From contig NZ_CP108046.1 of assembly GCF_041435115.1 (NCBI RefSeq), positions 1,736,001 through 1,800,000 of the forward strand: a stretch of 64,000 nucleotides of DNA. The letters are read 5' to 3'. Source of the stretch: Streptomyces sp. NBC_00289. Its GTDB lineage: Bacteria > Actinomycetota > Actinomycetes > Streptomycetales > Streptomycetaceae. The position numbers and the translations under genes were made by a program. Positions 25,290 to 34,055 of the stretch are shown here, one piece after another; the stretch's first letter is position 1, and each line of letters opens with the position of its first letter. The notes beneath the pieces are model-generated. The model had not been told where the DNA came from. It did no database searches and saw nothing but the letters and a program-made list of their open reading frames with translations.

Positions 25290-26168
25290 CGCGGCTCCTC
25301 GGGGCCGTACCGGCGGGCACGGCACTTCGGGTGGAAGGGGAGCTCACGACAACACGGACATCGGCCACCGGTACAGCGCTTCGAACGGCCTCGCTGCGCC
25401 GTCCCAGTCCGAACCCGAGGGGTCTGTGCGGATGCCCAAGCGCCTGGTGGGAGCGGGCGGCCTGGGCGAGCGGTGCGGGCAGGGCGCGGGACGACGAGCC
25501 CGGCGGACGCTCGGACGACGCGGTACCCGCGCCGTCTGGCGACGGCGCGGGTAGAGAGCGGCCGACGGGCGGCAGATGGGGCCTACCGGACGACGGGGCG
25601 GTGCGGGCGGCGGGCCGGCGGGGCCGACCAGACAGCGGGCCGTCCGGCGGGCGACAGACGGGGCCTACCGGACGGCGGGACGGTGCGGGTGGAGAGGGGC
25701 CCGGAGGCGAACCGGCGGGCGAAAGCGGTGCGGGCGGCGGGCCGTCCGGCGGGCGACAGGCGAGGCCGACCACACGGCGGGACGGCGCGGGTGGAGTGAG
25801 CCCGGAGGCGAACCAGCGGGCGAAGGGGGTGCGGGCGGCGGGCGGCAGGCGAGGCCGACCGCACCGCCGGGCGGCTGGGGGCGAACCAGCGGCAAAGGCG
25901 GGGGTGGAGAACGGCCGGCGCGCGGCAGTCAGGGCCGTCCGCGACGACGCAGAGGGAGAGCGGTCGGCGCGCGGCAGTCAGGGCCGACCGGACGCCAGGG
26001 CGGCGCGGGCGGCGAACCAGCGCGCGATCGCGCGGGCGGAGCGCGGCCGACGGGCGACAGGCCCGGCCGACCGGACAGCCGGGCGGTGCCCGCGGCGGGC
26101 CGGCGGGCGCGGCGGCGGTGGGTCGTCCGGCGACGGCGCGGCGAGGGTAGAGGGGGGAGGTGGGTGGG
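25290..26168. other. 879 bp gap without a gene
   Basis: Between livF and the PucR gene on the same strand. About 25560-26110 is a degenerate repeat array. The first 270 bp next to livF should contain the operon promoter; no clear element was seen. Long open frames in all six frames here lack ribosome binding sites and encode only R/G/A/T strings. Confidence 0.6.
25560..26110. repeat. Degenerate GC-rich tandem repeat array
   Basis: The recurring core is CGGGCGACAGRCGRGGCC followed by KACCGGACGGCGGGACGG and GCGGGTGGAG. Clear copies begin near 25567, 25648 and 25750 (the last two 102 bp apart), with weaker ones near 25840 and 26050. Between cores GAGGCGAACCRGCGGGCGAA also repeats. A second small repeat, GGCGCGCGGCAGTCAGGGCC, occurs twice near 25918 and 25966. 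Confidence 0.7.
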
Positions 26169-27440
26169 TCAGCCGGGGAGCAGTCTGCGGGCCGTCAGGG
26201 CGAGGCTGATCTCGACGACGTCCGTGGGGCGGGCCAGCGAGCGTCCGGTCAGCTGCTCGCAGCGGCGCAGCCGGTTCAGGACCGTGTTGCGGTGGCAGTA
26301 GAGCCGCTCTCCGGCCCGCTGCGCCGAACCGTCGCAGGTCAGCCACATGGCCAGGGTGTCGAGCAACACCTCCCGGTCGGCGGGCTCCAGGGCCAGCAGC
26401 GGGCCGAGCACCCGGACGGCGAGGGCATTGCCGAGTTCCGGGCGTGAGACCACCAGGGCCGCGGGCAGGTGCTCCGTGAGCACGACGGTGCCGCCGTCCT
26501 CGGGGCAGATGCTCAGCGCCGTGTCCGCGAGCCGGCGCGCGTCGCCCACCGCGGCCAGCCCCTCCACGACGGTGCCGACGCCGATTCGCGTGCCCGCGGC
26601 GGGGCCGGCCGGGCCGGACTCCGGCCGCGGCAGGTCACCGTCGCCGACCAGGACGATCCCGTAGTCCACCTCGCCCCCGGTGTGCCAGTGGACGCGGCCG
26701 CCGTCCGGCACGGCCGCGGCCCGGGCGCCGGCGCCGCCCGTGGGATGTCCGCCGGCGATCGCGACGACGACGTACCGCCCCTGTTCGGGCAGGTCCAGCA
26801 CCTCGGCCGCCTCGGTCAGGTCGACGATGCGGCTGGTGCCGTCGAGCAGCGCGGCGGTCAGCAGCCGCACCCGGTTCTCGCGTCGCCAGGCCAGCTGCCG
26901 TTCGACCTGCCGGTAGGCGTCCGCGACGAGGGTGCAGTGCTCGTCGACGAAGTTCCACACGTCGGCGGCCACGTGGACGAGGAGGCGTACGTCCTCGGGT
27001 GCCGTCCGGGAGATCTCCTCGACCAGTCCCTGCCACACCAGGGACCCGCCCAGCCGGAACGCGTGCAGCAGGGCGTCCAGCGGCAGGCCCTGTTCGGCTC
27101 GCGTGGCGCCGATCTTCCACGAGCAGCGGCGGGCCGCGTCCCGGGCGCCGCGAGGGTCGAGCAGCGAGGTCACGCTGTGCCGCAGCGACCGGTGCACCTC
27201 CTGCCAGGTGCCGACGGTGTCGTTCTCCACCGCGGTGCGGTAGGCGGGTTCCTGTTCCTGGAGGACGGCCAGCAGCCGGTCGGTCAGCTCGGGCAGGTCG
27301 TCCAGCAGGACGCGGGCGGCCCGGTGCAGTACCCGTAGGGCGTCCGCGTCGATCAGCGACCGCACGCGCCGTGTCCGCGGCTGTGGTGCGGGCGCCGCTT
27401 CCAGGCGGATCGCTGTTCGTGACCGTACGGCGGGGTGCAT
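26169..27440 (-). CDS. PucR/CdaR-type helix-turn-helix regulator
   Basis: A 423-residue regulator. The N-terminal half is a helical sensor-like domain (about 40-190), the middle (about 215-330) is the GGDEF-like domain of the CdaR family (YVVVAIAGGHPTGG..DYGIVLVGD), and the C-terminus is a PucR HTH: LLDTLAMWLTCDGSAQRAGERLYCHRNTVLNRLRRCEQLTGRSL. GGAGG lies seven bases before ATG. It is the nearest regulator to livFGHMK and on the same strand, so it may control that importer in response to a nitrogen or carbon compound; this is inference from position. Confidence 0.85.
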   Translation of the reverse strand: MHPAVRSRTAIRLEAAPAPQPRTRRVRSLIDADALRVLHRAARVLLDDLPELTDRLLAVLQEQEPAYRTAVENDTVGTWQEVHRSLRHSVTSLLDPRGARDAARRCSWKIGATRAEQGLPLDALLHAFRLGGSLVWQGLVEEISRTAPEDVRLLVHVAADVWNFVDEHCTLVADAYRQVERQLAWRRENRVRLLTAALLDGTSRIVDLTEAAEVLDLPEQGRYVVVAIAGGHPTGGAGARAAAVPDGGRVHWHTGGEVDYGIVLVGDGDLPRPESGPAGPAAGTRIGVGTVVEGLAAVGDARRLADTALSICPEDGGTVVLTEHLPAALVVSRPELGNALAVRVLGPLLALEPADREVLLDTLAMWLTCDGSAQRAGERLYCHRNTVLNRLRRCEQLTGRSLARPTDVVEISLALTARRLLPG

Positions 27441-27582
27441 CGCGGTCCTCCCAAGGTCGGCTTCGCGGTGGTGTGCCGCCGGCGCGGGCCGCGCGCGGCG
27501 CCCGGTCGGCCGCGTCTGCCCGTGCGGTGCCTGCCACCTGACTCGTCCTGCCCCGAAGGATGGCATACCGTCCGGTCGGTCC

Positions 27583-30567
27583 CTAGGGTTGTGCAGCGGT
27601 CTTTTCCGCCTGCTCGACCATGCGAGCCAGTTCCATGCGGGACCTCACACCGAGGACGGCGAAGATGTTCCGGAGGTGGTAGTCGACCGTGCGGGTGCTC
27701 ACGGCCAGGCTCAGGGCCACCTCTCGGTTGGTGGCGCCCTGGGCGACGTACCCCGCGATCCGCAGTTGCTGCGGCGTCAGCCGGCGCAGCGTGCCCGCGC
27801 CCGCCGGGAGCGGAGCGGTTCCGTTCGCCCGGAGCTCTCCGCGGGCCTGCTCCGCCCATACGGCCGCCCCGCACCGTTCGAAGCCCACGAGCGCCGCCCC
27901 GAGGTGGCCGCGGGCCTCGCGCAGCCGGCGGCGGCGCCGCAGCCACCTGCCGTAGAGCAGCGCGGTCCGGGCCCGCTCGAAGTCGCCGCCCGCCACCTCG
28001 TGCAGCGCCAGGGCCCGCCCGTACAGGGCGTCGGCCCGGTCCGGCTCGGCCAGCAGGGCCCGGCAGCGAACCAGCTGGGCGGGAGCCTGCGGGTCGGCGC
28101 CGAAGTCCGCCCACACCGCGAAGTCCGCCACGACCGTCAGGGCGTCCGCGGGCCGGCCGGCGAGCACCGCGGCCTCCACGAAGCAGGGCGCCGCGAGCAT
28201 CCACACCGCGAAGTGGCCGCGACCGGAGCCCGGGCGCACGACGGGCCCGAGCCGGTCGGCGGCGTCGACGGGGCGGCCGCGGCCCAGGTCGGCACGGGCC
28301 GCCGCCCACTCGGCGAGGGTGGCGACCTGGGCCAGTCCGTGCCGTCGGGCCGTCGCCAGGGCGGCCGTCACCTGTCCGCCGACGACGGCCGGGTGCCCCT
28401 CGATGGACGCGGCCAGAGCCAGCACGGCGTGGTGATGGGCGGCGGTGTTCCGCTGGCCGGCACCGTACGCGGCACGCAGCCCCTCCTCCGCGTGTGTGCG
28501 GGCCTGCGCGTGCCGGCCGGCACGCAACTCCGCGTACGCCAGGTACTCCAGAGCCTGCGGTACGAGGACGGCCGATCCCCTGGCACGGGCCGCCGCCAGT
28601 GCCCGCGCCCCGGCCCGGCGGGCGGCGCCGATCCGCCCGAGCAGCAGCGCCGCGGACGCCGACCGAAGGAGCCGCTCGGGGTCGTCCTCGCTTTCGGCCG
28701 ACCCCACGACCCGCCCGAGCGGCCGGGCCGCCCGGTCCAGCCGCCCTTCCAGTACCGCCCGCATACCGAGGCGGTAGTCACGCACGGCATCGGGTTCGCT
28801 CCGCCCCGGACGGGGACGAGCGGGTCCCGGTTCGAACCGGGCCGAACCGGGGCCGGCACCGACCCCGGGGCGGGAACCAGCCCCAGTCGGGAGCGGCGCG
28901 GAGGCGGGACACGGCGCGTCCGTGGGCGTGCTCGTCCCGGCCGAGAGGGCCGACAGGTCGGCGCCGGCTCCCGGGGTCACGCCGGTCTCCTCCCCCACGG
29001 TCCATCCGTCCGCCAGCGCGGCGAGGCATGCCTCACGGTCACCCGCCGACCAGGCCGCGTCTCCGGCCGCGAGTCTGGCCAGGGCGGCCTGGTCGGGGGC
29101 GTCGGTGTCGAGCAGGGTCGCGGCGAGCAGGAGGGAGGCGTGCGCGTCGGCGACGGGTCCGTCGCGCAGTTCCGTTCTGCCCCGCACCAGTTCGGCGCGG
29201 CCGTGCACCGCGGCCGGGGCGGCACAGGCGCGGCTCGCCGAGAGCAGCCGCAGTGCCCGGTGCGGCCGCCCAGCGAGCAGGGCCTGCTCGGCCGCGGCCG
29301 TGTAGCGCTCGGCCCGGTCCGCGCCGTTCACGGTCAGTTCCGCGGCACGGGCGTACGCCACCGAGCGCAGCCGGTGGGAGACCGGGGCCGTCATGTCGGC
29401 ACCGGCGGCCGCCAGTTCGGCCGCCATCTGTGGCGCGCGGTCAGACAGGGACCAGGACCGGTGCAGGAGTGCGGGCAGGAGTTCTCCCCGGGCCTCCAGC
29501 CGGCCGGCGAGCGCGAGGTGCGCGCGATGGCGTCGGTCGGCGGACGCCCCCGCGTAGACGGCCTTGCGCAGGAGCCGGCTCGTGAATCGGAAGCGGCCGT
29601 CTGCCAGGACCAGTCCGTCGGGCAGTGTCCCGGATCCCGCCGTCACCGGGACCGTCGTGATCATCGCGGCGGAGGCCGGGCGACCCGCCGCCGTCGCCAG
29701 AAGTTCGACGTCGGCGTCCTCCGCCTCGCGCAGGGCGGCCGCCGCGGTCAGCAGCAGGTCGTCCCGGCCGGACACGAACGCGTTCGGGGGCTCCCCCAGC
29801 ACTCTCGCCAGCATCTCGGCGTCGGCCGGCGGGGACGGTAACGCCCGGCGTCCGCGCAGCTGCGCCGACGACATCCGGCGGGTCAGGGCCAGGAGCAGCG
29901 CCGGATTGCCCTCGGCCTCCTCCACCAGCGCGTCCCGCACACAGGGGTCGATGGTCGCGTCCGTCACCTCGTCGAGCAGGGCAGCGGCCCGGGACGGGTC
30001 GAGCGGCTCCAGTTCCACCATGGGCAGACCGATGAACTCCTGGTCCGTCCCGCGGTGTTGGGCGACCGAGACGATCAGGCCCACCCGTCCGTCCGGGTGG
30101 AGGCGGCCGGCCGCATGCCTCAGCACGGCACGCGAGGACGCCCCCCACCGGTGCACGTCGTCGACGCAGACCAGCAGCGGGACATCGACGGCCACCGCCC
30201 CCAGGGCCGCGAGCAGTTCCTCCGCCCCCACCCCTGACTCCGGGGCGGCGGCGGACGGGGCGGCGGCGGACGGGGCGGCGGCGGACGGGGCGGCGGTGAG
30301 GGCGGCCACCGCTCGGATCAGCGCGCGCATCCCGCCGTACGGCAGGCGTGACTCCGGCTCCTCGCACCGGACATGAAGCACGGGTCCGGCCGTGAAGCGA
30401 CGCACGGCCTCGTCCAGCAGTGTCGTACGGCCGAGGCCCGGCTCCCCGGCGATCACGAGCACCGCGCTTGTGGTCCTCAGCCGGTCCAGCACGGCGGTCA
30501 CCGCTCGTCGTGCCGTTTCACCGCCCTGGAGCCGCGGTGCCGCCGTCGCCTCGGTGTGTGCGGTCAT
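27583..30567 (-). CDS. LAL-type (large ATP-binding LuxR) transcriptional regulator
   Basis: A 994-residue regulator. The AAA-type ATPase has Walker A GEPGLGRTT (41-49) and Walker B PLLVCVDDVHRWG; the middle is a long stretch of TPR-like helices; the C-terminus is a LuxR HTH, LTPQQLRIAGYVAQGATNREVALSLAVSTRTVDYHLRNIFAVLGV. Such proteins activate secondary-metabolite or sugar genes after ligand binding. Residues about 92-105 contain an APSAAAPSAAAPSAAAP run, coded by an 18 bp or shorter tandem repeat (about 30244-30295). No adjacent target cluster is evident; the nearest gene is the polyester hydrolase upstream on the same strand. Confidence 0.9.
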   Translation of the reverse strand: MTAHTEATAAPRLQGGETARRAVTAVLDRLRTTSAVLVIAGEPGLGRTTLLDEAVRRFTAGPVLHVRCEEPESRLPYGGMRALIRAVAALTAAPSAAAPSAAAPSAAAPESGVGAEELLAALGAVAVDVPLLVCVDDVHRWGASSRAVLRHAAGRLHPDGRVGLIVSVAQHRGTDQEFIGLPMVELEPLDPSRAAALLDEVTDATIDPCVRDALVEEAEGNPALLLALTRRMSSAQLRGRRALPSPPADAEMLARVLGEPPNAFVSGRDDLLLTAAAALREAEDADVELLATAAGRPASAAMITTVPVTAGSGTLPDGLVLADGRFRFTSRLLRKAVYAGASADRRHRAHLALAGRLEARGELLPALLHRSWSLSDRAPQMAAELAAAGADMTAPVSHRLRSVAYARAAELTVNGADRAERYTAAAEQALLAGRPHRALRLLSASRACAAPAAVHGRAELVRGRTELRDGPVADAHASLLLAATLLDTDAPDQAALARLAAGDAAWSAGDREACLAALADGWTVGEETGVTPGAGADLSALSAGTSTPTDAPCPASAPLPTGAGSRPGVGAGPGSARFEPGPARPRPGRSEPDAVRDYRLGMRAVLEGRLDRAARPLGRVVGSAESEDDPERLLRSASAALLLGRIGAARRAGARALAAARARGSAVLVPQALEYLAYAELRAGRHAQARTHAEEGLRAAYGAGQRNTAAHHHAVLALAASIEGHPAVVGGQVTAALATARRHGLAQVATLAEWAAARADLGRGRPVDAADRLGPVVRPGSGRGHFAVWMLAAPCFVEAAVLAGRPADALTVVADFAVWADFGADPQAPAQLVRCRALLAEPDRADALYGRALALHEVAGGDFERARTALLYGRWLRRRRRLREARGHLGAALVGFERCGAAVWAEQARGELRANGTAPLPAGAGTLRRLTPQQLRIAGYVAQGATNREVALSLAVSTRTVDYHLRNIFAVLGVRSRMELARMVEQAEKTAAQP

Positions 30568-30730
30568 CCCGCGAAGTTACGCGCGCGTAACGCGAGCCGG
30601 AAGCGGTACGTCCACGAGGCCCGAACGCCCATCAGCCGTGTCACCAGCGCCTTCCCGGGCGGGGTGAGGGCGCGGCTTGTGCCACCGCCCAGTGACCGCG
30701 GAGCGGAAGCGGGCACCGGCACACCGACGA

Positions 30731-30759
30731 CGGCGGTCGCGCACCGCGCGCGACCGCCG
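30731..30759 (-). terminator. Terminator of the polyester hydrolase gene
   Basis: A 12 bp perfect stem CGGCGGTCGCGC (30731-30742) with its complement at 30748-30759 and a 5 nt loop, 24 bp beyond the hydrolase stop codon. Confidence 0.65.
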
Positions 30760-30782
30760 CACCACCGCCTTCGCCGGCGGAG

Positions 30783-31733
30783 TCAGGACGTGTGCGGGCA
30801 GTTGCCCCGGTACTCCTCGATCGTCAGACTCGGCTGCGGCAACGGGCACAGGAACTGCTCGTAGCGGGTGTCGTTGTCGATGAACCGCTTGAGCCAGGAC
30901 ACGCTGTACTTCGCGATCGTCGTGTTCGACGAGTTGGGGGTGAAGTGGGTGGCGCCGTTCAGCTCCAGGTAGGCGCGGTCGAGAGAGCTGGGAAGGCTGC
31001 CGTAGAAGGGCTCGGCGTGGGTGGCGACAGGGGCGATCGTGTCGCCGTCCGCCCCGACGACCAGGGTGGGTGTGGTGACCTCGGGCCAGGTCTTGTCCGT
31101 GTTCCACGGAGTGAGGGGAATCGCGGCCTGGAGGGACGGACGGGACTTCGCGGCCTCGAGGCTGCCGCCGCCGCCCATGGAGTGGCCCATGACGCCGAGC
31201 CGGGCGCTGTCGATCCGGCCGCGCACCGCACTGCGCTGGGTGAGGTAGTCCAGGGCCGCCAGGAGTTGGCGGCCGCGCGAGTCCGGCTGGTCCAGCGTGG
31301 TGAGCGTGTCGATGGTGAAGACGACGAAGCCCTGGGACGCCAGGCGCGGTCCCAGCCAGGAGATGGAGGACTGGGTCCCGGTGTAGCCGGGCGAAACGGC
31401 GATCGCGCCGAAGGTTCCGTCGCTCGTGCTGGTCGGGTAGTAGACGGTCCCGCCGCCGAACCCGGTGACGGCGAGGGAGGAGACGGTGGTCTGGGACACG
31501 GCGTACGGGCCGCGCTGTGCCTCGATGCTCGCATTGGTCGGCGCCGGGCCACGCTCGTACGGGTTGTCCGCCGCGTGGGCTCCCGGGCTCGCCAGTGTGC
31601 CGAGTCCGGCGACCGCGGCCAGCGCCGTCACGAGGGCCGCGAACCGGCCCGTCCGACGGCGGACGGACGCGGGTGCGGAACCTGTGGGGCTGGAGGGGCT
31701 GGCGGCAACGATGGGGTGTGGGGGTTGCTGCAC
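30783..31733 (-). CDS. Secreted cutinase/PET-hydrolase-like polyester hydrolase
   Basis: A 316-residue exported alpha/beta hydrolase very close in motif layout to actinobacterial cutinases that hydrolyse PET. A signal peptide with [17 protein letters not shown] ends at [12 protein letters not shown], the classic mature start. Catalytic residues are Ser185 (GHSMGGGG), Asp231 (GADGDTIAP) and His263 (ATHFTP); substrate-binding Tyr117 (GYTG), Met186 and Trp210 (TPW) are present; Cys296 and Cys312 can form the C-terminal disulfide. The GTG start has AGAGGAC about 11 bases upstream. Known substrates of the family are cutin, aliphatic polyesters and triglycerides; activity on PET is inference. Confidence 0.92.
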   Translation of the reverse strand: MQQPPHPIVAASPSSPTGSAPASVRRRTGRFAALVTALAAVAGLGTLASPGAHAADNPYERGPAPTNASIEAQRGPYAVSQTTVSSLAVTGFGGGTVYYPTSTSDGTFGAIAVSPGYTGTQSSISWLGPRLASQGFVVFTIDTLTTLDQPDSRGRQLLAALDYLTQRSAVRGRIDSARLGVMGHSMGGGGSLEAAKSRPSLQAAIPLTPWNTDKTWPEVTTPTLVVGADGDTIAPVATHAEPFYGSLPSSLDRAYLELNGATHFTPNSSNTTIAKYSVSWLKRFIDNDTRYEQFLCPLPQPSLTIEEYRGNCPHTS

Positions 31734-32116
31734 GACGAGTCGTCCTCTCTGTCGTGGCGGAGCGGCCTGGCCGGAGTCGGGGCACGGGGACGCGGTACGC
31801 GTTCGTGAACTCGGCCGATCGCCGTCGCCGTTGGGCTGGCGATGCCACTGTCGGCGCCCGTGCGGCCCCTTGGGACCGGCAATCTCACCGGTCTCCGGGA
31901 GCACGGCGGGCCCGGGCGGACCCGGCCCGCGGCGACGGCTGCGAGGCCGTCACTCACGCCGTGCCGTGACGCTGTGCGCCGGCACAGCGCGGTGCCGCGC
32001 CAGGCCGCTCCACGCCAAGTCCATGGATCGTCACCGGTTCTTCACCTGCCGGGCACCCATGAATCCCCGCGAGCGGAGTACCCGACACACCCCATGACCC
32101 GGTCGAGAGGTACGTC
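31734..32116. other. Divergent intergenic region
   Basis: 383 bp between the polyester hydrolase and a small membrane-protein gene. It should hold both promoters. GCTGTGC-GCCG-GCACAGC (31971-31988) is a 7 bp hairpin or operator. No gene is supported. Confidence 0.5.
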
Positions 32117-32401
32117 GTGGTCCTCGTAGCCGTTCTGCTGCTTCCCCTGCTGGCCACCCTGCTGATGGTCACGGACCGCCTGGAGGACCGTCTCCTCGCT
32201 CCCGTGCCGCAGCGGCGCAGGCATGCCTCGCAGAGAAGGCATCTGCGCCTGATCCGAGGCGGCCGCGCGAACGCGGACTCAGCGGCGGAACCCGGGTCGG
32301 AGCCGGGGACGGCTCCGGAGCCGAGGGAGGCGGGCGCAGGGGTCCACGCGGTCCCGGACGCCCCTGCGGAACACGACGCCCCGCGGCACCGCGCGGCCTG
32401 A
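32117..32401 (+). CDS. Small membrane protein of unknown function
   Basis: A 94-residue protein with one N-terminal membrane helix (VLVAVLLLPLLATLLMV), a basic motif (PVPQRRRHASQRRHLRLIRGG) and a disordered E/P/A-rich tail. The N-terminal 50 residues resemble a small protein I recall as conserved in Streptomyces. GTG start with GAGAGG six bases upstream. No function known. Confidence 0.6.
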   Translation: MVLVAVLLLPLLATLLMVTDRLEDRLLAPVPQRRRHASQRRHLRLIRGGRANADSAAEPGSEPGTAPEPREAGAGVHAVPDAPAEHDAPRHRAA

Positions 32402-32640
32402 GCCACCGACCGGCGGCATCCGACCACCGGCCCCGCCACCACCGCCTTCCCGGCACCGGCATCCGAGTTCCGGCCCCCACCACAGGCTTCCCGGCACCAA
32501 CGCCCGACCACCGGCTTCCCTCTGCCGCCCCCCGGCCACCGGTGCCCGACCACCACCATTCCGCCGCCGGCTCTCGACCACCGCCGAGCAACCCCGGCGT
32601 CCGGCCTCCGCCCGTTCTCCCCGCCCGGGGTGACATCGGG
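32402..32640. repeat. Degenerate short repeat in a 322 bp gap
   Basis: Between the small membrane-protein gene and the Gfo/Idh/MocA gene. A 25-35 bp unit built on CCGACCACCGGC and TTCCCGGCACC recurs six or seven times from about 32402 to 32600 in imperfect form. No gene is supported in the gap; the last 80 bp should hold the promoter of the next gene. Confidence 0.55.
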
Positions 32641-32723
32641 CCCGGTGCCTGTGAAACGCTGCCCCACGTGCGGCCGGACGGTGTCGGCCGTCCACCGGAC
32701 TCGGCAGCGTGGAAGGCGGCGGT

Positions 32724-33614
32724 ATGCGCATCGGACTGCTCGGCACCGGGCCCTGGGCCCAGATGGCTCACGCGCCCGCTCTCAGCGAGCACCCGGCGCT
32801 GGACTTCGCCGGTGTGTGGGGCCGCCGCCCGGAGGCCGCCAAGGAACTGGCCGAGCGTCACGGCACACGGTCCTACGACGACGTCGACGCGCTGTTCGCC
32901 GACGTCGACGCCGTCGCCGTCGCGCTGCCTCCGGCGATCCAGGCCGAACTCGCCCCGCGCGCCGCACGGGCGGGCTGCCATCTGCTGCTGGACAAGCCCC
33001 TCGCGCCGACCGTTCAGCAGGGCCGGGCGGTGGTCGAGGCGGTACGGGAGGCCGGGGTGGCCTCCGTGGTGTTCTTCACGACGCGCTTCCAGCCGGAGGC
33101 CGAGGCGTGGATCGCCGAACAGGCGGGCCGGGCGGGCTGGTTCACCGCCCGGGCACAGTGGCTGGGTTCCGTTTTCTCCGGCGGCGACAGCCCCTTCGCC
33201 GCCTCACCCTGGCGGCAGGAGAGCGGCGCGCTGTGGGACGTGGGCCCGCACGCCCTGTCCGTGCTCCTGCCGGTGCTGGGCGACGTACGACGGGTGGCGG
33301 CCGCCGCTCGTGGGCCGCGGGACACCGTCCATCTCGTCCTCGATCACACCGGTGGTGCCTCCAGCACCCTCACGCTCAGCCTGACGGCGCCGCCGGCGGC
33401 GGCGGGGACCGCCGTCGAACTGCGGGGCGAGGCGGGAGTGGCGCTGCTTCCGGACAGCGCGCAGGGGGTCGTCCCGGCCCTGATGCGGGCCGCGGACGCA
33501 CTGAGTGCGGCCGCCCGCAGTGGACGGCCGCACTCGTGTGACGCCGCGTTCGGTCTACGCGTCACGGAGATACTCGCCTCGGCCGACCTCGCGCTGAACG
33601 GCGACGCCGGCTGA
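32724..33614 (+). CDS. Gfo/Idh/MocA-family oxidoreductase
   Basis: A 296-residue NAD(P)-dependent oxidoreductase-like protein. The Rossmann site is IGLLGTGPWAQMAHAPAL at the N-terminus; DKPLAP (the usual EKP motif) is at about 92-97; WDVGPHALSVLL in the C-terminal half is the segment that lines the sugar site. It is somewhat shorter than the usual 330-380 residues. GGAAGG is nine bases before ATG. A sugar or inositol derivative is the likely substrate but cannot be named. Confidence 0.82.
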   Translation: MRIGLLGTGPWAQMAHAPALSEHPALDFAGVWGRRPEAAKELAERHGTRSYDDVDALFADVDAVAVALPPAIQAELAPRAARAGCHLLLDKPLAPTVQQGRAVVEAVREAGVASVVFFTTRFQPEAEAWIAEQAGRAGWFTARAQWLGSVFSGGDSPFAASPWRQESGALWDVGPHALSVLLPVLGDVRRVAAAARGPRDTVHLVLDHTGGASSTLTLSLTAPPAAAGTAVELRGEAGVALLPDSAQGVVPALMRAADALSAAARSGRPHSCDAAFGLRVTEILASADLALNGDAG

Positions 33615-33624
33615 GGCGGGTGCC

Positions 33625-33903
33625 TCAGGCGTGGCGGTGTGAACGCCGGTTCCCGGTGACCGCCCGGTAGAGCACGAGCAGGATCAGCGAACCGACGATC
33701 GCGGCCACCCAGGTCGACAGGTCGAAGAAACCGTCGATCGAGTCGACTCCGAAAATCACCTTGCCCAGCCAGCCTCCGAGCAGGCCGCCCACGATACCGA
33801 TCAGCATGGTGATGATGATTCCGCCCGGGTCCTTGCCGGGCAGCAGCAGCTTGGCGATGGCACCGGCCAGCAGGCCGATCAGAATCCAGGCAATGATGCC
33901 CAC
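33625..33903 (-). CDS. GlsB/YeaQ/YmgE-family (transglycosylase-associated) membrane protein
   Basis: A 92-residue protein with three membrane helices and the family pattern GIIAWILIGLLAGAIAKLLLPGKDPGG...LIGIVGGLLGGWL. GTG start with GAGGAGG five to six bases upstream. Members are stress-induced inner-membrane proteins of unknown function. It follows the GNAT gene on the same strand by about 150 bp that carries only a weak hairpin. Confidence 0.88.
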   Translation of the reverse strand: MGIIAWILIGLLAGAIAKLLLPGKDPGGIIITMLIGIVGGLLGGWLGKVIFGVDSIDGFFDLSTWVAAIVGSLILLVLYRAVTGNRRSHRHA

Positions 33904-34055
33904 GTCATCCTCCTCGAACAATCCGAAACTGCGTTCCTCTGCCGAATGCACGCAGATGGCGAAGGTAAACATGGAATAAGGAAAACCGCGGGTCAGAGAC
34001 GGGGTGCACCCACGCGCGGCGGGCGCCCGGCCACGGGCCGGACCCGCGTGTGCGC

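Noticed and set aside
25274..26301. Overlapping open frames of 240-310 codons in the liv-pucR gap
   Set aside because: They translate to R/G/A strings from the repeats, start without ribosome binding sites and resemble no protein.
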